Assembly (NCBI GenBank): GCA_044508215.1
Contig: JBIQID010000047.1
Span: 1-20,186, forward strand
Source: JAEZFI01 sp044508215
GTDB taxonomy: Bacteria > Actinomycetota > Acidimicrobiia > Acidimicrobiales > Microtrichaceae
DNA length: 20,186 bases
Direction: 5' to 3'
Both the position numbers and the translations under genes were made by a program. Below are positions 1 through 6,013 of this stretch, one piece after another (the stretch's first letter is position 1; the number at the start of each line of letters is the position of its first letter). The notes below the pieces were generated by a model. It did no database searches. It was not told where the DNA came from and saw only the letters and a program-made list of their open reading frames with translations.

Positions 1-23
1 GGCCTGGTCTAAGACGGCTTCAA

Positions 24-74
24 CCCGGTCCGGCTCACCCGGTCCGGCTCACCCGGTCCGGCTCACCCGGTCCG
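24..74. repeat. 14-bp tandem repeat, about 3.6 copies
   Basis: Three perfect copies of cccggtccggctca (24-37, 38-51, 52-65) are followed by a 9-bp partial copy (66-74). The array is beyond the 3' end of the M23 peptidase gene and its hairpin, in DNA with no convincing gene. It is one of three unrelated short tandem arrays in the window. No function can be assigned. Confidence 0.9.
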
Positions 75-97
75 CGGGAGCCTCAGCACCACTTCCC

Positions 98-163
98 ACG
101 ATCCGCGGGGCTCGGAGTGCCGATCGCGCTGAGCGGATGGCGTCCTCCGGCCCCGCAGATCGT
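98..163 (-). terminator. Long hairpin at the 3' end of the M23 peptidase gene
   Basis: The arms 98-111 and 150-163 are complementary over 14 positions; the single mismatch becomes a G-U pair in the minus-strand transcript. The stem continues, after a one-base bulge at 112, with 113-117 against 145-149. The total is about 19 pairs closing a 27-base loop. The outer arm begins within the stop codon of the M23 gene, so the hairpin fits its transcription end. There is no U-tract, which is common for high-GC actinobacterial terminators. Confidence 0.65.
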
Positions 164-1101
164 CAGAACGCGACGTCCGCGCAGCCCAGGCGGGTGCTCC
201 CGCCGGCGCCTGCGTTGTGCGCGATCGCACACAGCCGGTGCACGCCAGCCGGGATCCCGACGACCCGCAGGTCGAAGCCGTGGCGGTCGCCGCGGCCCGG
301 GAACGCTGCTCCGACGTCGGCCCGCAGGTCCGCCGCCTTTGCGGTGAGCACAGGGTTGCCGTCGTAGTAGATGCTCACGTCGATCGGGGCGTTCGAGGTC
401 CGGTCGATCGCCCAGCCGGCGATCCGGGCGGTGCCAGGGGCGACCCGGCTGACCGAGTCGAGGTGCCCGAACGGCGCTGCGGCTGCCATCTCGGCAGCGG
501 AGAGGACGCGGGGCGTCGCCGCACGGAGCGACGGGTAAGCGTTCACGATGGTGCCGTCTGGCGCGTGCAGCTCGAAGTGCAGGTGGGGAGCGGTGTCTTC
601 GGCGTTGCCGGAGTCGCCGAGGTAGCCGACGACCTCGCCGGCTCGCACCCGCTGACCGGAGCGGATCCCATCGGCGAAGGCCAGCTCGTAGCGGTTCGAG
701 CCGTCGTCGGTCCCAGGCGTGTCGTTGTTGAGGTGGATGTAGACGTAGCTCCACCCCTCCTCGTCTCGGATCGTGAGGGAGTTGCCGGAGAGGCCGGTGG
801 TGGCGTGTCGGACCCGGGTGACGACGCCGTCGGCTGCGGCGACGAGCGGGCGGTGCTTCGGTGCCATCAGGTCCTGGCCGGCGTGGGAGCGGCCGCCTGA
901 GCGCGGCGCGCCGAACGAGTCGGAGTAGCTGGCTCCTCCGGCCACGGGGAAGACCATCGGCCGGACGGCTTCGGGTTCGGCCTGGGGCGCCGGCACGCAT
1001 GCTGCGAGCGTGGCGAGGGCAGCAACGGCAACGCCCGAGAGGAGGCGGCGGGGGGAGGGACGACGGCGCAGGCGGGGATGGGGACGAGTCGTGGTGATCA
1101 T
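163..1101 (-). CDS. M23-family (LytM-type) metallopeptidase lipoprotein
   Basis: This 312-residue protein is probably a cell-envelope peptidase that cuts peptidoglycan cross-bridges, or a regulatory LytM factor. The N-terminus has an Arg-rich stretch, a hydrophobic segment (about 20-34) and a lipobox LAAC with Cys35, so it should be exported and lipid-anchored. The M23 domain spans about 50-200 and retains the zinc and catalytic residues: H73 and D77 (HxxxD), H123 (YIHL), and H173/H175 (HLHFE). A second module (about 225-312) contains the GWAIDRTSNAPIDV signature, a beta-rich C-terminal domain I have seen in other actinobacterial secreted proteins. The complete metal site argues for activity and against a degenerate regulatory LytM. 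The ATG start gives the full signal sequence. I saw no clear Shine-Dalgarno or TANNNT box upstream. The 48-bp array begins 60 bp upstream. Confidence 0.9.
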   Translation of the reverse strand: MITTTRPHPRLRRRPSPRRLLSGVAVAALATLAACVPAPQAEPEAVRPMVFPVAGGASYSDSFGAPRSGGRSHAGQDLMAPKHRPLVAAADGVVTRVRHATTGLSGNSLTIRDEEGWSYVYIHLNNDTPGTDDGSNRYELAFADGIRSGQRVRAGEVVGYLGDSGNAEDTAPHLHFELHAPDGTIVNAYPSLRAATPRVLSAAEMAAAAPFGHLDSVSRVAPGTARIAGWAIDRTSNAPIDVSIYYDGNPVLTAKAADLRADVGAAFPGRGDRHGFDLRVVGIPAGVHRLCAIAHNAGAGGSTRLGCADVAF

Positions 1102-1161
1102 GACCCCGAGTCGATCGGCCCACCACGGCGACGCCTTGAGCGGTCATCCGCCACCGCCCGG

Positions 1162-1882
1162 ATCCGGACAACTCCAACCTGTCCTCATCCAGCCGAGCCC
1201 CGCGCCCGAATCCGGACAACCTCAACCCGTCCTCATCCGGCCGACCCCCGCGCCCGAATCCGGACAAGCGCAACCGGTCCTCATCTGGGCGACCCCCGCG
1301 GCCGGATCTGGACAACCTCATTCTGTCCTCATCGGGGCGACCCCCGCGGCCGGATCTGGACAACCTCATCCTGTCCTCATCGGGGCGACCCCCGCGCCCG
1401 GATCCGGACAACCTCCAGCCTGTCCTCATCCGGACGACCCCCGCGCCCGAATCCGGACAACCTCCAGCCTGTCCTCATCCGGCCACGCGAGCTTGTCCGC
1501 ATCTGGGCGACCCCAGCGGCCGAATCCGGACAACCTCAACCGGTCCTCATCCGGGCGACCCCCGCGGCCGGATCCGGACAACCTCAACCGGTCCGCATCG
1601 GGCCGACCCCCGCGGCCGGATCGGGACAAGCTCAACCTGTCCTCATCCGGCCACGCGAGCTTGTCCTGATCTGGGCGAGCCCCGCGGCCGGATCGGGACA
1701 GGCTCAACTTGTCCGGGTCTGGACGCGNNNNNNNNNNNNNNNNNNNNNNNNNNNNNNNNNNNNNNNNNNNNNNNNNNNNNNNNNNNNNNNNNNNNNNNNN
1801 NNNNNNNNNNNNNNNNNNNNNNNNNNNGGGCGAGCCCCGCGGCCGGATCGGGACAGGCTCAACTTGTCCGGGTCTGGACGCG
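1162..1882. repeat. 48-bp tandem array with 24-bp modular variants, about 10.5 units
   Basis: Unit starts are at 1162, 1210, 1258, 1306, 1354, 1402, 1451, 1524, 1572, 1620 and 1692. Lengths are 48 bp, except units of 49 (1402), 73 (1451) and 72 (1620). The two longer units carry the same extra 24-bp block, which includes cacgcgagcttgtcc. Each unit opens with atccggacaa and contains ggaca...tgtcc, a 5-bp inverted repeat around 9 bases. The array sits between the 5' end of the M23 gene and the csp terminator, and it is interrupted by an assembly gap. The odd-length units break every reading frame, so I treat it as noncoding. True copy number is uncertain because the gap lies in the array. Confidence 0.9.
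1728..1827. other. Assembly gap, probably spurious
   Basis: Exactly 100 N. The 55 bp before it (1673-1727) are identical to the 55 bp after it (1828-1882). This is the pattern of two contigs that overlap by one k-mer length but were scaffolded with a default gap. If so, the true sequence is obtained by removing the N run and one 55-bp copy. Because it falls in a tandem array, repeat collapse or expansion here is also possible. Confidence 0.85.
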
Positions 1883-1914
1883 GAAGGGCCCCGGCCGAAG
1901 CCGGGGCCCTTCCG
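1881..1914 (-). terminator. Rho-independent-type hairpin downstream of csp
   Basis: This is a perfect 15-bp stem (1881-1895 with 1900-1914) with a CGAA tetraloop, very GC-rich, lying 21 bp past the csp stop codon. There is no U-tract on either side. It separates the csp gene from the 48-bp array. Confidence 0.8.
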
Positions 1915-1935
1915 TCGTTCTGGGTCCGTAGCGGA

Positions 1936-2136
1936 TCAGACGCGCTTGACGTTCAGCGCCTCCGGGCCCTTGCGGCCCTCACCGATCTCGAACTCGACCG
2001 ACTGACCCTCATCGAGCGACTTGTAGCCGGAACCCTCGATGTTGGAGAAGTGGACGAAGACATCGGCACCGTCGGGACGGGAGATGAACCCGTAACCCTT
2101 CTCCGCGTTGAAGAACTTCACGGTTCCCTGGGGCAT
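1936..2136 (-). CDS. CspA-family cold-shock protein
   Basis: This 66-residue single cold-shock domain is of normal length for the family. It is a cytoplasmic single-stranded nucleic-acid binder that melts RNA structure. RNP1 is KGYGFI (residues 13-18) and RNP2 is VFVHF (26-30), and both aromatic binding patches are intact. The ATG at 2136 is chosen because AAAGGA lies 8 bases upstream and the protein begins MPQGTVKFF, as in homologues; an ATG seven bases upstream is out of frame. The gene is monocistronic, with a hairpin terminator on its 3' side and a structured leader on its 5' side. It is divergent from the membrane-protein gene at 2408. Confidence 0.97.
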   Translation of the reverse strand: MPQGTVKFFNAEKGYGFISRPDGADVFVHFSNIEGSGYKSLDEGQSVEFEIGEGRKGPEALNVKRV

Positions 2137-2164
2137 TGCGCATTTCCTTTCTGCGCCGGTCTCC

Positions 2165-2203
2165 CGGCGTTGCTCACTGACACACACAACTCGAGCAACG
2201 CCG
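2165..2203 (-). promoter_or_regulatory. Hairpin in the csp 5' leader
   Basis: The arms cggcgttgctc (2165-2175) and gagcaacgccg (2193-2203) are perfect inverted repeats of 11 bp around a 17-base loop rich in CA/TG. The hairpin ends 28 bases before the csp start codon, just upstream of the AAAGGA ribosome site. If transcription starts further upstream it is part of the csp leader mRNA, where temperature-responsive structures are known in other csp genes. The csp promoter itself could not be placed with confidence. Confidence 0.6.
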
Positions 2204-2232
2204 ATGTAACTCGCCGAAAGAACCGAGTGTGC

Positions 2233-2253
2233 GGTGGGCGGGTCTCGCCCACC
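2233..2253. promoter_or_regulatory. Inverted repeat in the csp/membrane-protein intergenic region
   Basis: The arms ggtgggcg (2233-2240) and cgcccacc (2246-2253) form a perfect 8-bp palindrome with a 5-bp spacer. It lies about 100 bp upstream of csp and 155 bp upstream of the gene at 2408, so it could be an operator or part of the csp leader. The rest of 2137-2407 shows no gene. Confidence 0.35.
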
Positions 2254-2372
2254 GATAGTCACGCGACCGTCGGCCGCGCGGATGACTCTAGCCCGGCGGT
2301 GCCCCGAACGGGCGGGCATCGCTGCACGCTCCCGCCGGAACGGGGTACACCGGTCCGGGGCCGCCGTGTCCC

Positions 2373-2397
2373 TACGATGGGCCTCCCCGACGAAAGG
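2373..2397 (+). promoter_or_regulatory. Candidate -10 box and ribosome site for the 2408 gene
   Basis: TACGAT (2373-2378) fits the actinobacterial TANNNT -10 consensus. A start near 2385 would give a leader of about 23 bases with GAAAGG (2392-2397) ten bases before the GTG codon. I saw no good -35 hexamer. Confidence 0.4.
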
Positions 2398-2407
2398 CAT
2401 CGCCAGC

Positions 2408-3205
2408 GTGTCGTCCACGACCGTCCTGATCCTCGGACTCGTCCTCGCCGTGACCGCCGCGGTCCGTTCCACCTGGTCGCCCTGCGGCTGGTCGATGCTC
2501 TCGACCATGACGCCCCTCAGCGAGCGGAGCCGCGGCAACCGGTTCCACCTGACCGGCACCTGGTTCGTCGCCGGCGCCGCCCTCGGCGGCCTGCTGCTCG
2601 GGTCGATCGGCGCGCTCGGCGCCCTTGCCGTGCGGGCGATCGACCCGTCGGTGACGCAGATCGCGGTGGCCGCCACCGTGGTCCTCGCCGTCTCCGCCGC
2701 CTGGGACGCCGACCTGCTCCGCCCTGCCCTGCCGCACCACCGCCGGCAGGTCGACGAGGAGTGGCTCGACCGCTTCCGCCCCTGGGTCTACGCCGGGGGC
2801 TTCGGCCTCCAGATCGGCACGGGCCTCGCCACGTACATCATGACGACGGCGGTGTACGGCCTCATCGCGCTGGCGGCCCTCACCGGCGAGCCCGTGGCGG
2901 CCCTCGGCATCGGCCTCGCCTTCGGCACGACCCGTGGCCTGGCCGTCTTCGCGTCGCGCCGCTGCCTGAGCTTCGAGCGGCTGGCCGCCTTCCACCGCCG
3001 GTTCGCATCCCTGGCCACGCCGGTGCGCCTCACCACGATCTCCGTCGAGGTGCTGCTGGCGGTCGCCACGGGCACCGCGGCGTGGGGCGCAGCCGGCGGT
3101 CTCGCCGCAGCCGTCGTCGGTGCGCTGGTAATCGCCCACGCCGTCCGCGCGGGTTCCGATCACGTCTCGCTTCCGGCAGAGGCGCGGCTCGCCGCAGCGT
3201 CGTAG
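2408..3205 (+). CDS. Polytopic membrane protein of unknown function
   Basis: The 265-residue protein has hydrophobic stretches at about 4-19, 49-75, 84-100, 126-159, 163-183 and 208-246, giving five or six membrane passes. A conserved-looking motif, STWSPCGWSMLSTMTPL (21-37), follows the first segment. A short charged loop (SERSRGNRF, 38-46) comes next, with a further charged loop (PHHRRQVDEEW) near 110-120. The SPCG element vaguely recalls CcdA/DsbD-type transporters, but only one cysteine is there and I would not assign that role. The GTG start at 2408 is chosen for the GAAAGG site and because the upstream in-frame extension is Arg/Ser-rich and unlike protein. The 3' end overlaps the convergent gene by 46 bp. 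Confidence 0.75.
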   Translation: MSSTTVLILGLVLAVTAAVRSTWSPCGWSMLSTMTPLSERSRGNRFHLTGTWFVAGAALGGLLLGSIGALGALAVRAIDPSVTQIAVAATVVLAVSAAWDADLLRPALPHHRRQVDEEWLDRFRPWVYAGGFGLQIGTGLATYIMTTAVYGLIALAALTGEPVAALGIGLAFGTTRGLAVFASRRCLSFERLAAFHRRFASLATPVRLTTISVEVLLAVATGTAAWGAAGGLAAAVVGALVIAHAVRAGSDHVSLPAEARLAAAS

Positions 3206-4032
3206 CCCTCGAGCACGGTTTCGAACCAGAGCGGATCCACCACCCGGCTGGGGTGGTGCGACCTGGTCGATGCCACCACCAGGGCCGGCAGGATCTCGAA
3301 CGAGACGCTGATCGCCAGCACCGCCAATCGGACCCAGGTGAGCGGGTTGCGGAGGCGCCGCTCCCCGTGGAGCTGGAGGAGCGCGCCCCACACAGCGAAC
3401 AGGGCGACGAGCACGGCGGAGGCCAGCCCCCAGCCGAGCAGCCGGAGCCGCCCGCCTAGCTTCCCGGAACCCGGCTCGGCGGCACGCCACACGTCGAACG
3501 CCACCGACTTGTGCTCGACCTCCTCGGCCAGGTGCCAGGTGTAGAGCGCCTGCCAGGGACCGTCTGCCCACCCACCTGTGCTGTCGTGCGTGAGGACGCC
3601 GGGGTGCGCGGCCGTCCAGCGGGCGAGCCCGTGCGCCAATGTCTCGGAGGCAGCGGCGAACGTGAGCACCGAACGAGGGGAGCGGTGTCCCACCCACCGG
3701 TAGGTGGCCCGGATCACGGACTCGAGCCGGGCGATCCCGCGGTAGCGCTCGCGGATCACCTCGTTCATGGCCCGGTGGTGCACCTGGTGCGCCAGCTCCT
3801 GGCGGGCGAACTGCTCGGCCTCCTCGGCCAGGTCGGACGGCAGCTCGGCGGTCCTCGACCTCACGGCGCCGGCGATGAGCGGCTCGACCGCGGGCATCAG
3901 GAGCGAGACCGCGTTCATGCCGGCGACCAGCTCGGCGTGCGAGCGGTTCCACATGGGGTCGGAGCCCTCGATGCCCTCCCAGCCCGGGCGTCGGACGCGC
4001 AGCGGACGGCCGTTCGGCACAGCGGGCTCCAT
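3160..4032 (-). CDS. Predicted metal-dependent hydrolase, PF10118-type
   Basis: The 290-residue protein resembles the PF10118 (COG3687) family, whose biochemical role is poorly defined. It is a helical protein with ferritin-like metal-binding signatures: E50, E79xxH82, E130 with H134, and H167/E170/E171xxH174 in WHLAEEVEHKSVAFDVW. Two hydrophobic helices (about 198-221 and 233-254) suggest membrane attachment near the C-terminus. The ATG at 4032 is chosen because GGGGA lies four bases upstream and TATTGT at 4082-4077 gives a leader of about 38 bases. Upstream in-frame starts (4095, 4203) would run into or over the divergent P450 gene. The divergent P450/cupin operon suggests a shared role in oxidative metabolism, which is inference only. 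Confidence 0.8.
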   Translation of the reverse strand: MEPAVPNGRPLRVRRPGWEGIEGSDPMWNRSHAELVAGMNAVSLLMPAVEPLIAGAVRSRTAELPSDLAEEAEQFARQELAHQVHHRAMNEVIRERYRGIARLESVIRATYRWVGHRSPRSVLTFAAASETLAHGLARWTAAHPGVLTHDSTGGWADGPWQALYTWHLAEEVEHKSVAFDVWRAAEPGSGKLGGRLRLLGWGLASAVLVALFAVWGALLQLHGERRLRNPLTWVRLAVLAISVSFEILPALVVASTRSHHPSRVVDPLWFETVLEGYDAAASRASAGSET

Positions 4033-4076
4033 GGGTTCCCCATCGGCCCCGAGCGGCCGCGGGTGAAGGGCGGCCG

Positions 4077-4086
4077 ACAATAGAGT
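4077..4086. promoter_or_regulatory. Overlapping divergent -10 boxes (PF10118 gene and P450)
   Basis: TAGAGT (4081-4086, plus) lies 7 bases before the P450 ATG. TATTGT (4082-4077, minus) lies about 45 bases before the PF10118 start. The two hexamers share two base pairs, so polymerase could not occupy both at once. The plus-strand spacing implies a leaderless P450 mRNA. Confidence 0.5.
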
Positions 4087-4093
4087 CGCCGCC

Positions 4094-5305
4094 ATGACGG
4101 CCACCGAGACGGCACGGACCGAAGGGCAGCCAGCGATCGACCTCCTCGCGGGCGACTTCTGGGGCGACGATCCGCATGCAGCCATGACGTGGATGCGCCG
4201 CAACGACCCGCTGCACTTCGACGGCCGGGTCTGGGGTGCCTCGACCTACGAGCTGGTGAAGGACATCTCGCGGCAGCCGGCGCTCTTCAGCAACGCGGAG
4301 GGGTGCAGGCCCGACGCCCTGGCGATGCCGATGATGATCGACTTCGACGATCCGGAGCACCTGCGCCGACGGAAGCTCGTGAACCGGGGCTTCACGCCAC
4401 GGCGGGTCCGCGAGAGCGAGCCGGCCATCCGCAGGGCGTGCAACGAGATCATCGACCTCGTCTCCGAGCGCGGCGAGTGCGACTTCGTCGGTGACATCGC
4501 GGCGTGGCTGCCGATGATCATGATCGGCGACGCCCTGGGTGTGCCGCCCGAGCGACGGGCCGAGCTGCTCGGCTGGTCCGACACCCTGCTCAAGGGGCTC
4601 GTGGGGTCCGAAGGCGACGCGATCGACGCTGCGTCGGTGGCCTACCTCGCCTACCGGGACTTCGCTACCGAGGCGATCGAAGAGCGTCGGGAGAGCCCGA
4701 GGGACGACCTCATGTCGGTCCTCGTCCACGCCGACATCGACGGCAACCGCCTCGACGACGAGGCGATCATCCACGAGTCGCTCCTCATCCTCATCGGCGG
4801 CGACGAGACCACCCGCCACGTGATCAGCGGCGGGATGTACCAGCTCCTCCAGCACCCCGACCAGCTCGCCGCCCTCGCTGCGGACCGATCGCTCCTCGAG
4901 AGCGCGGTGGAGGAGATGCTCCGCTGGGTGACGCCGATCAAGAACATGAACCGCACGGTCACGAAGGACCTCGAGTACGCCGGCAAGCAGCTGCGCCAGG
5001 GCGACAAGGTGATGCTGCTCTACCCGTCGGCCAACCGTGACGAGTCGGTCTTCGAGGACCCGTTCCACTTCGACATCCGCCGGACCCCGAACGAGCACGT
5101 CGCCTTCGGGTTCGGCACGCACTTCTGCCTGGGCAACAGCCTCGCCCGCCTCGAGCTGCACTGCATGTTCGACACGCTGCTCGACCGCCTGCCCGACATC
5201 GAGCTGGTCGAGCCGACGGAGCCGCACCACCGCCCGGCCAACTTCGTCTCCGGCTACGAGACGATGCCCGTGCGGTTCACCCCCACCGCACGCCTGGGAG
5301 GCTGA
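4094..5305 (+). CDS. Cytochrome P450 (soluble bacterial type)
   Basis: This complete 403-residue heme monooxygenase would insert one oxygen atom into an organic substrate using electrons from a ferredoxin and reductase, which are not in this window. It has the heme-binding loop FGFGTHFCLG with ligand Cys345, the I-helix oxygen-activation motif GGDETT (235-240), the K-helix E274xxR277, and the C-helix region DPEHLRRRKLVNRGF (86-100). The tail PANFVSGYETMPVRF resembles actinobacterial steroid-side-chain P450s (CYP125/CYP142 type), so a sterol or terpenoid substrate is possible but unproven. The ATG at 4094 lacks a ribosome site but has TAGAGT 7 bases upstream, consistent with leaderless translation. 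The cupin gene follows after one base, so the two are co-transcribed. Confidence 0.95.
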   Translation: MTATETARTEGQPAIDLLAGDFWGDDPHAAMTWMRRNDPLHFDGRVWGASTYELVKDISRQPALFSNAEGCRPDALAMPMMIDFDDPEHLRRRKLVNRGFTPRRVRESEPAIRRACNEIIDLVSERGECDFVGDIAAWLPMIMIGDALGVPPERRAELLGWSDTLLKGLVGSEGDAIDAASVAYLAYRDFATEAIEERRESPRDDLMSVLVHADIDGNRLDDEAIIHESLLILIGGDETTRHVISGGMYQLLQHPDQLAALAADRSLLESAVEEMLRWVTPIKNMNRTVTKDLEYAGKQLRQGDKVMLLYPSANRDESVFEDPFHFDIRRTPNEHVAFGFGTHFCLGNSLARLELHCMFDTLLDRLPDIELVEPTEPHHRPANFVSGYETMPVRFTPTARLGG

Positions 5306-5306
5306 C

Positions 5307-5920
5307 GTGACCGACGCACCACCGATCCCGACCGCGCTGCACCTCGGCGCGGACGACCTGCCGTTCGTCGAGATCGGCGACGGCAACAAGCTGAAGGTCG
5401 TCATGGTGCGACCGGCGCAGAACCTCTGGATCGTCGAGAACGTGTTCCAGGCCGGCTACGTCGTGCAGACCCACCGCCACACCGGCGAGGTCTTCGCCTA
5501 CACGCGATCGGGCGCCTGGAAGTACCGCGAGTACCCCGAGGTGAACCGCGCCGGGTCGTTCCTCTACGAACCCGCCAACTCTGTGCACACCCTGGAGGTC
5601 CTCGAGGACGACACGCAGGTGTGGTTCCAGATGTACGGCGCCAACCTCAACCTCGACGCCGAAGGCAACGTCGAGAGCATCTTCGATGCGCAGGGCACCC
5701 TCGACGCCTACCTGATGCTGGCCGAGGCCGAGGGCTTCGGCCGTCCNNNNNNNNNNNNNNNNNNNNNNNNNNNNNNNNNNNNNNNNNNNNNNNNNNNNNN
5801 NNNNNNNNNNNNNNNNNNNNNNNNNNNNNNNNNNNNNNNNNNNNNNAGGGCACCCTCGACGCCTACCTGATGCTGGCCGAGGCCGAGGGCTTCGGCCGTC
5901 CGGCGGTCCTCGTCGAGTAG
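5307..5920 (+). CDS. Cupin-domain protein, 2,4'-dihydroxyacetophenone dioxygenase-like
   Basis: This is a small metal-binding beta-barrel protein. Reading 5307-5746 and then 5902-5920, with the N run and the duplicated 55 bp removed, restores one open frame of 152 residues ending AVLVE-stop. The N-terminal cupin motif is visible as QTHRHTGEVFAYTRSGAW (H and E metal ligands), followed by a second cupin motif ending PANSVHTLEV. It resembles dioxygenases that cleave side chains of aromatic ketones; the substrate is unknown. The GTG start has GGGAGG (5296-5301) five bases upstream and lies one base after the P450 stop, so translation is coupled. The deposited sequence is frame-broken only because of the 100-N gap. 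Confidence 0.85.
5747..5846. other. Assembly gap, probably spurious, inside the cupin gene
   Basis: Exactly 100 N. The flanks 5692-5746 and 5847-5901 are identical over 55 bp. Collapsing them restores the cupin reading frame exactly, which is direct support for an unmerged contig overlap. Confidence 0.93.
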
Positions 5921-5997
5921 CTGACCCAGTCGAGCAGCTGACCCAGTCGAGCAGCTGACCCAGTCGAGCAGGTGACCCACTCGACCAGCTGACCGGG
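5913..5997. repeat. 17-bp tandem repeat overlapping the cupin stop codon, 5 copies
   Basis: Units start at 5913, 5930, 5947, 5964 and 5981, with consensus tcgagcagctgacccag. The first unit includes the last two codons and TAG stop of the cupin gene, and the fourth and fifth units carry substitutions. Most units contain the palindrome CAGCTG, so neighbouring units can pair with each other. The array fills the space between the convergent cupin and kup genes and may serve as a bidirectional terminator. Confidence 0.9.
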
Positions 5998-6013
5998 GGA
6001 GTGGACGGGCAGG

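Noticed and set aside
1010..1669. Repeat-encoded protein of 16-residue units across the 48-bp array (either strand)
   Set aside because: Units of 49 and 73 bp shift the frame, so no single frame keeps the repeat. There is no ribosome site or sensible N-terminus, and open frames are expected in GC-rich repeats with few AT bases.
1162..1727. CRISPR array
   Set aside because: The units are contiguous and have no unique spacers. Unit differences are point changes and a 24-bp duplication, and no cas gene is nearby.
1078..3459. Long plus-strand open frame across the gap and over csp
   Set aside because: It is composed of the repeat array, an N run and the antisense of csp, and then runs out of frame with the real membrane-protein gene.
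4033..4203. Longer start for the PF10118 gene (4095 or 4203)
   Set aside because: It would overlap the P450 start or its coding region and the divergent -10 boxes. The start at 4032 has a ribosome site and a promoter at proper distance.
2372..5404. Minus-strand open frame of about 1000 codons
   Set aside because: It lies antisense to the P450 gene and out of frame with the PF10118 gene. Its composition (long runs of Arg, Glu, His, Ala, Val) is that of a shadow frame.
5692..5901. True 55-bp direct repeat flanking an insertion
   Set aside because: Both gaps have exactly 55-bp identical ends and exactly 100 N, and collapsing restores the reading frame, so this is an assembly feature.
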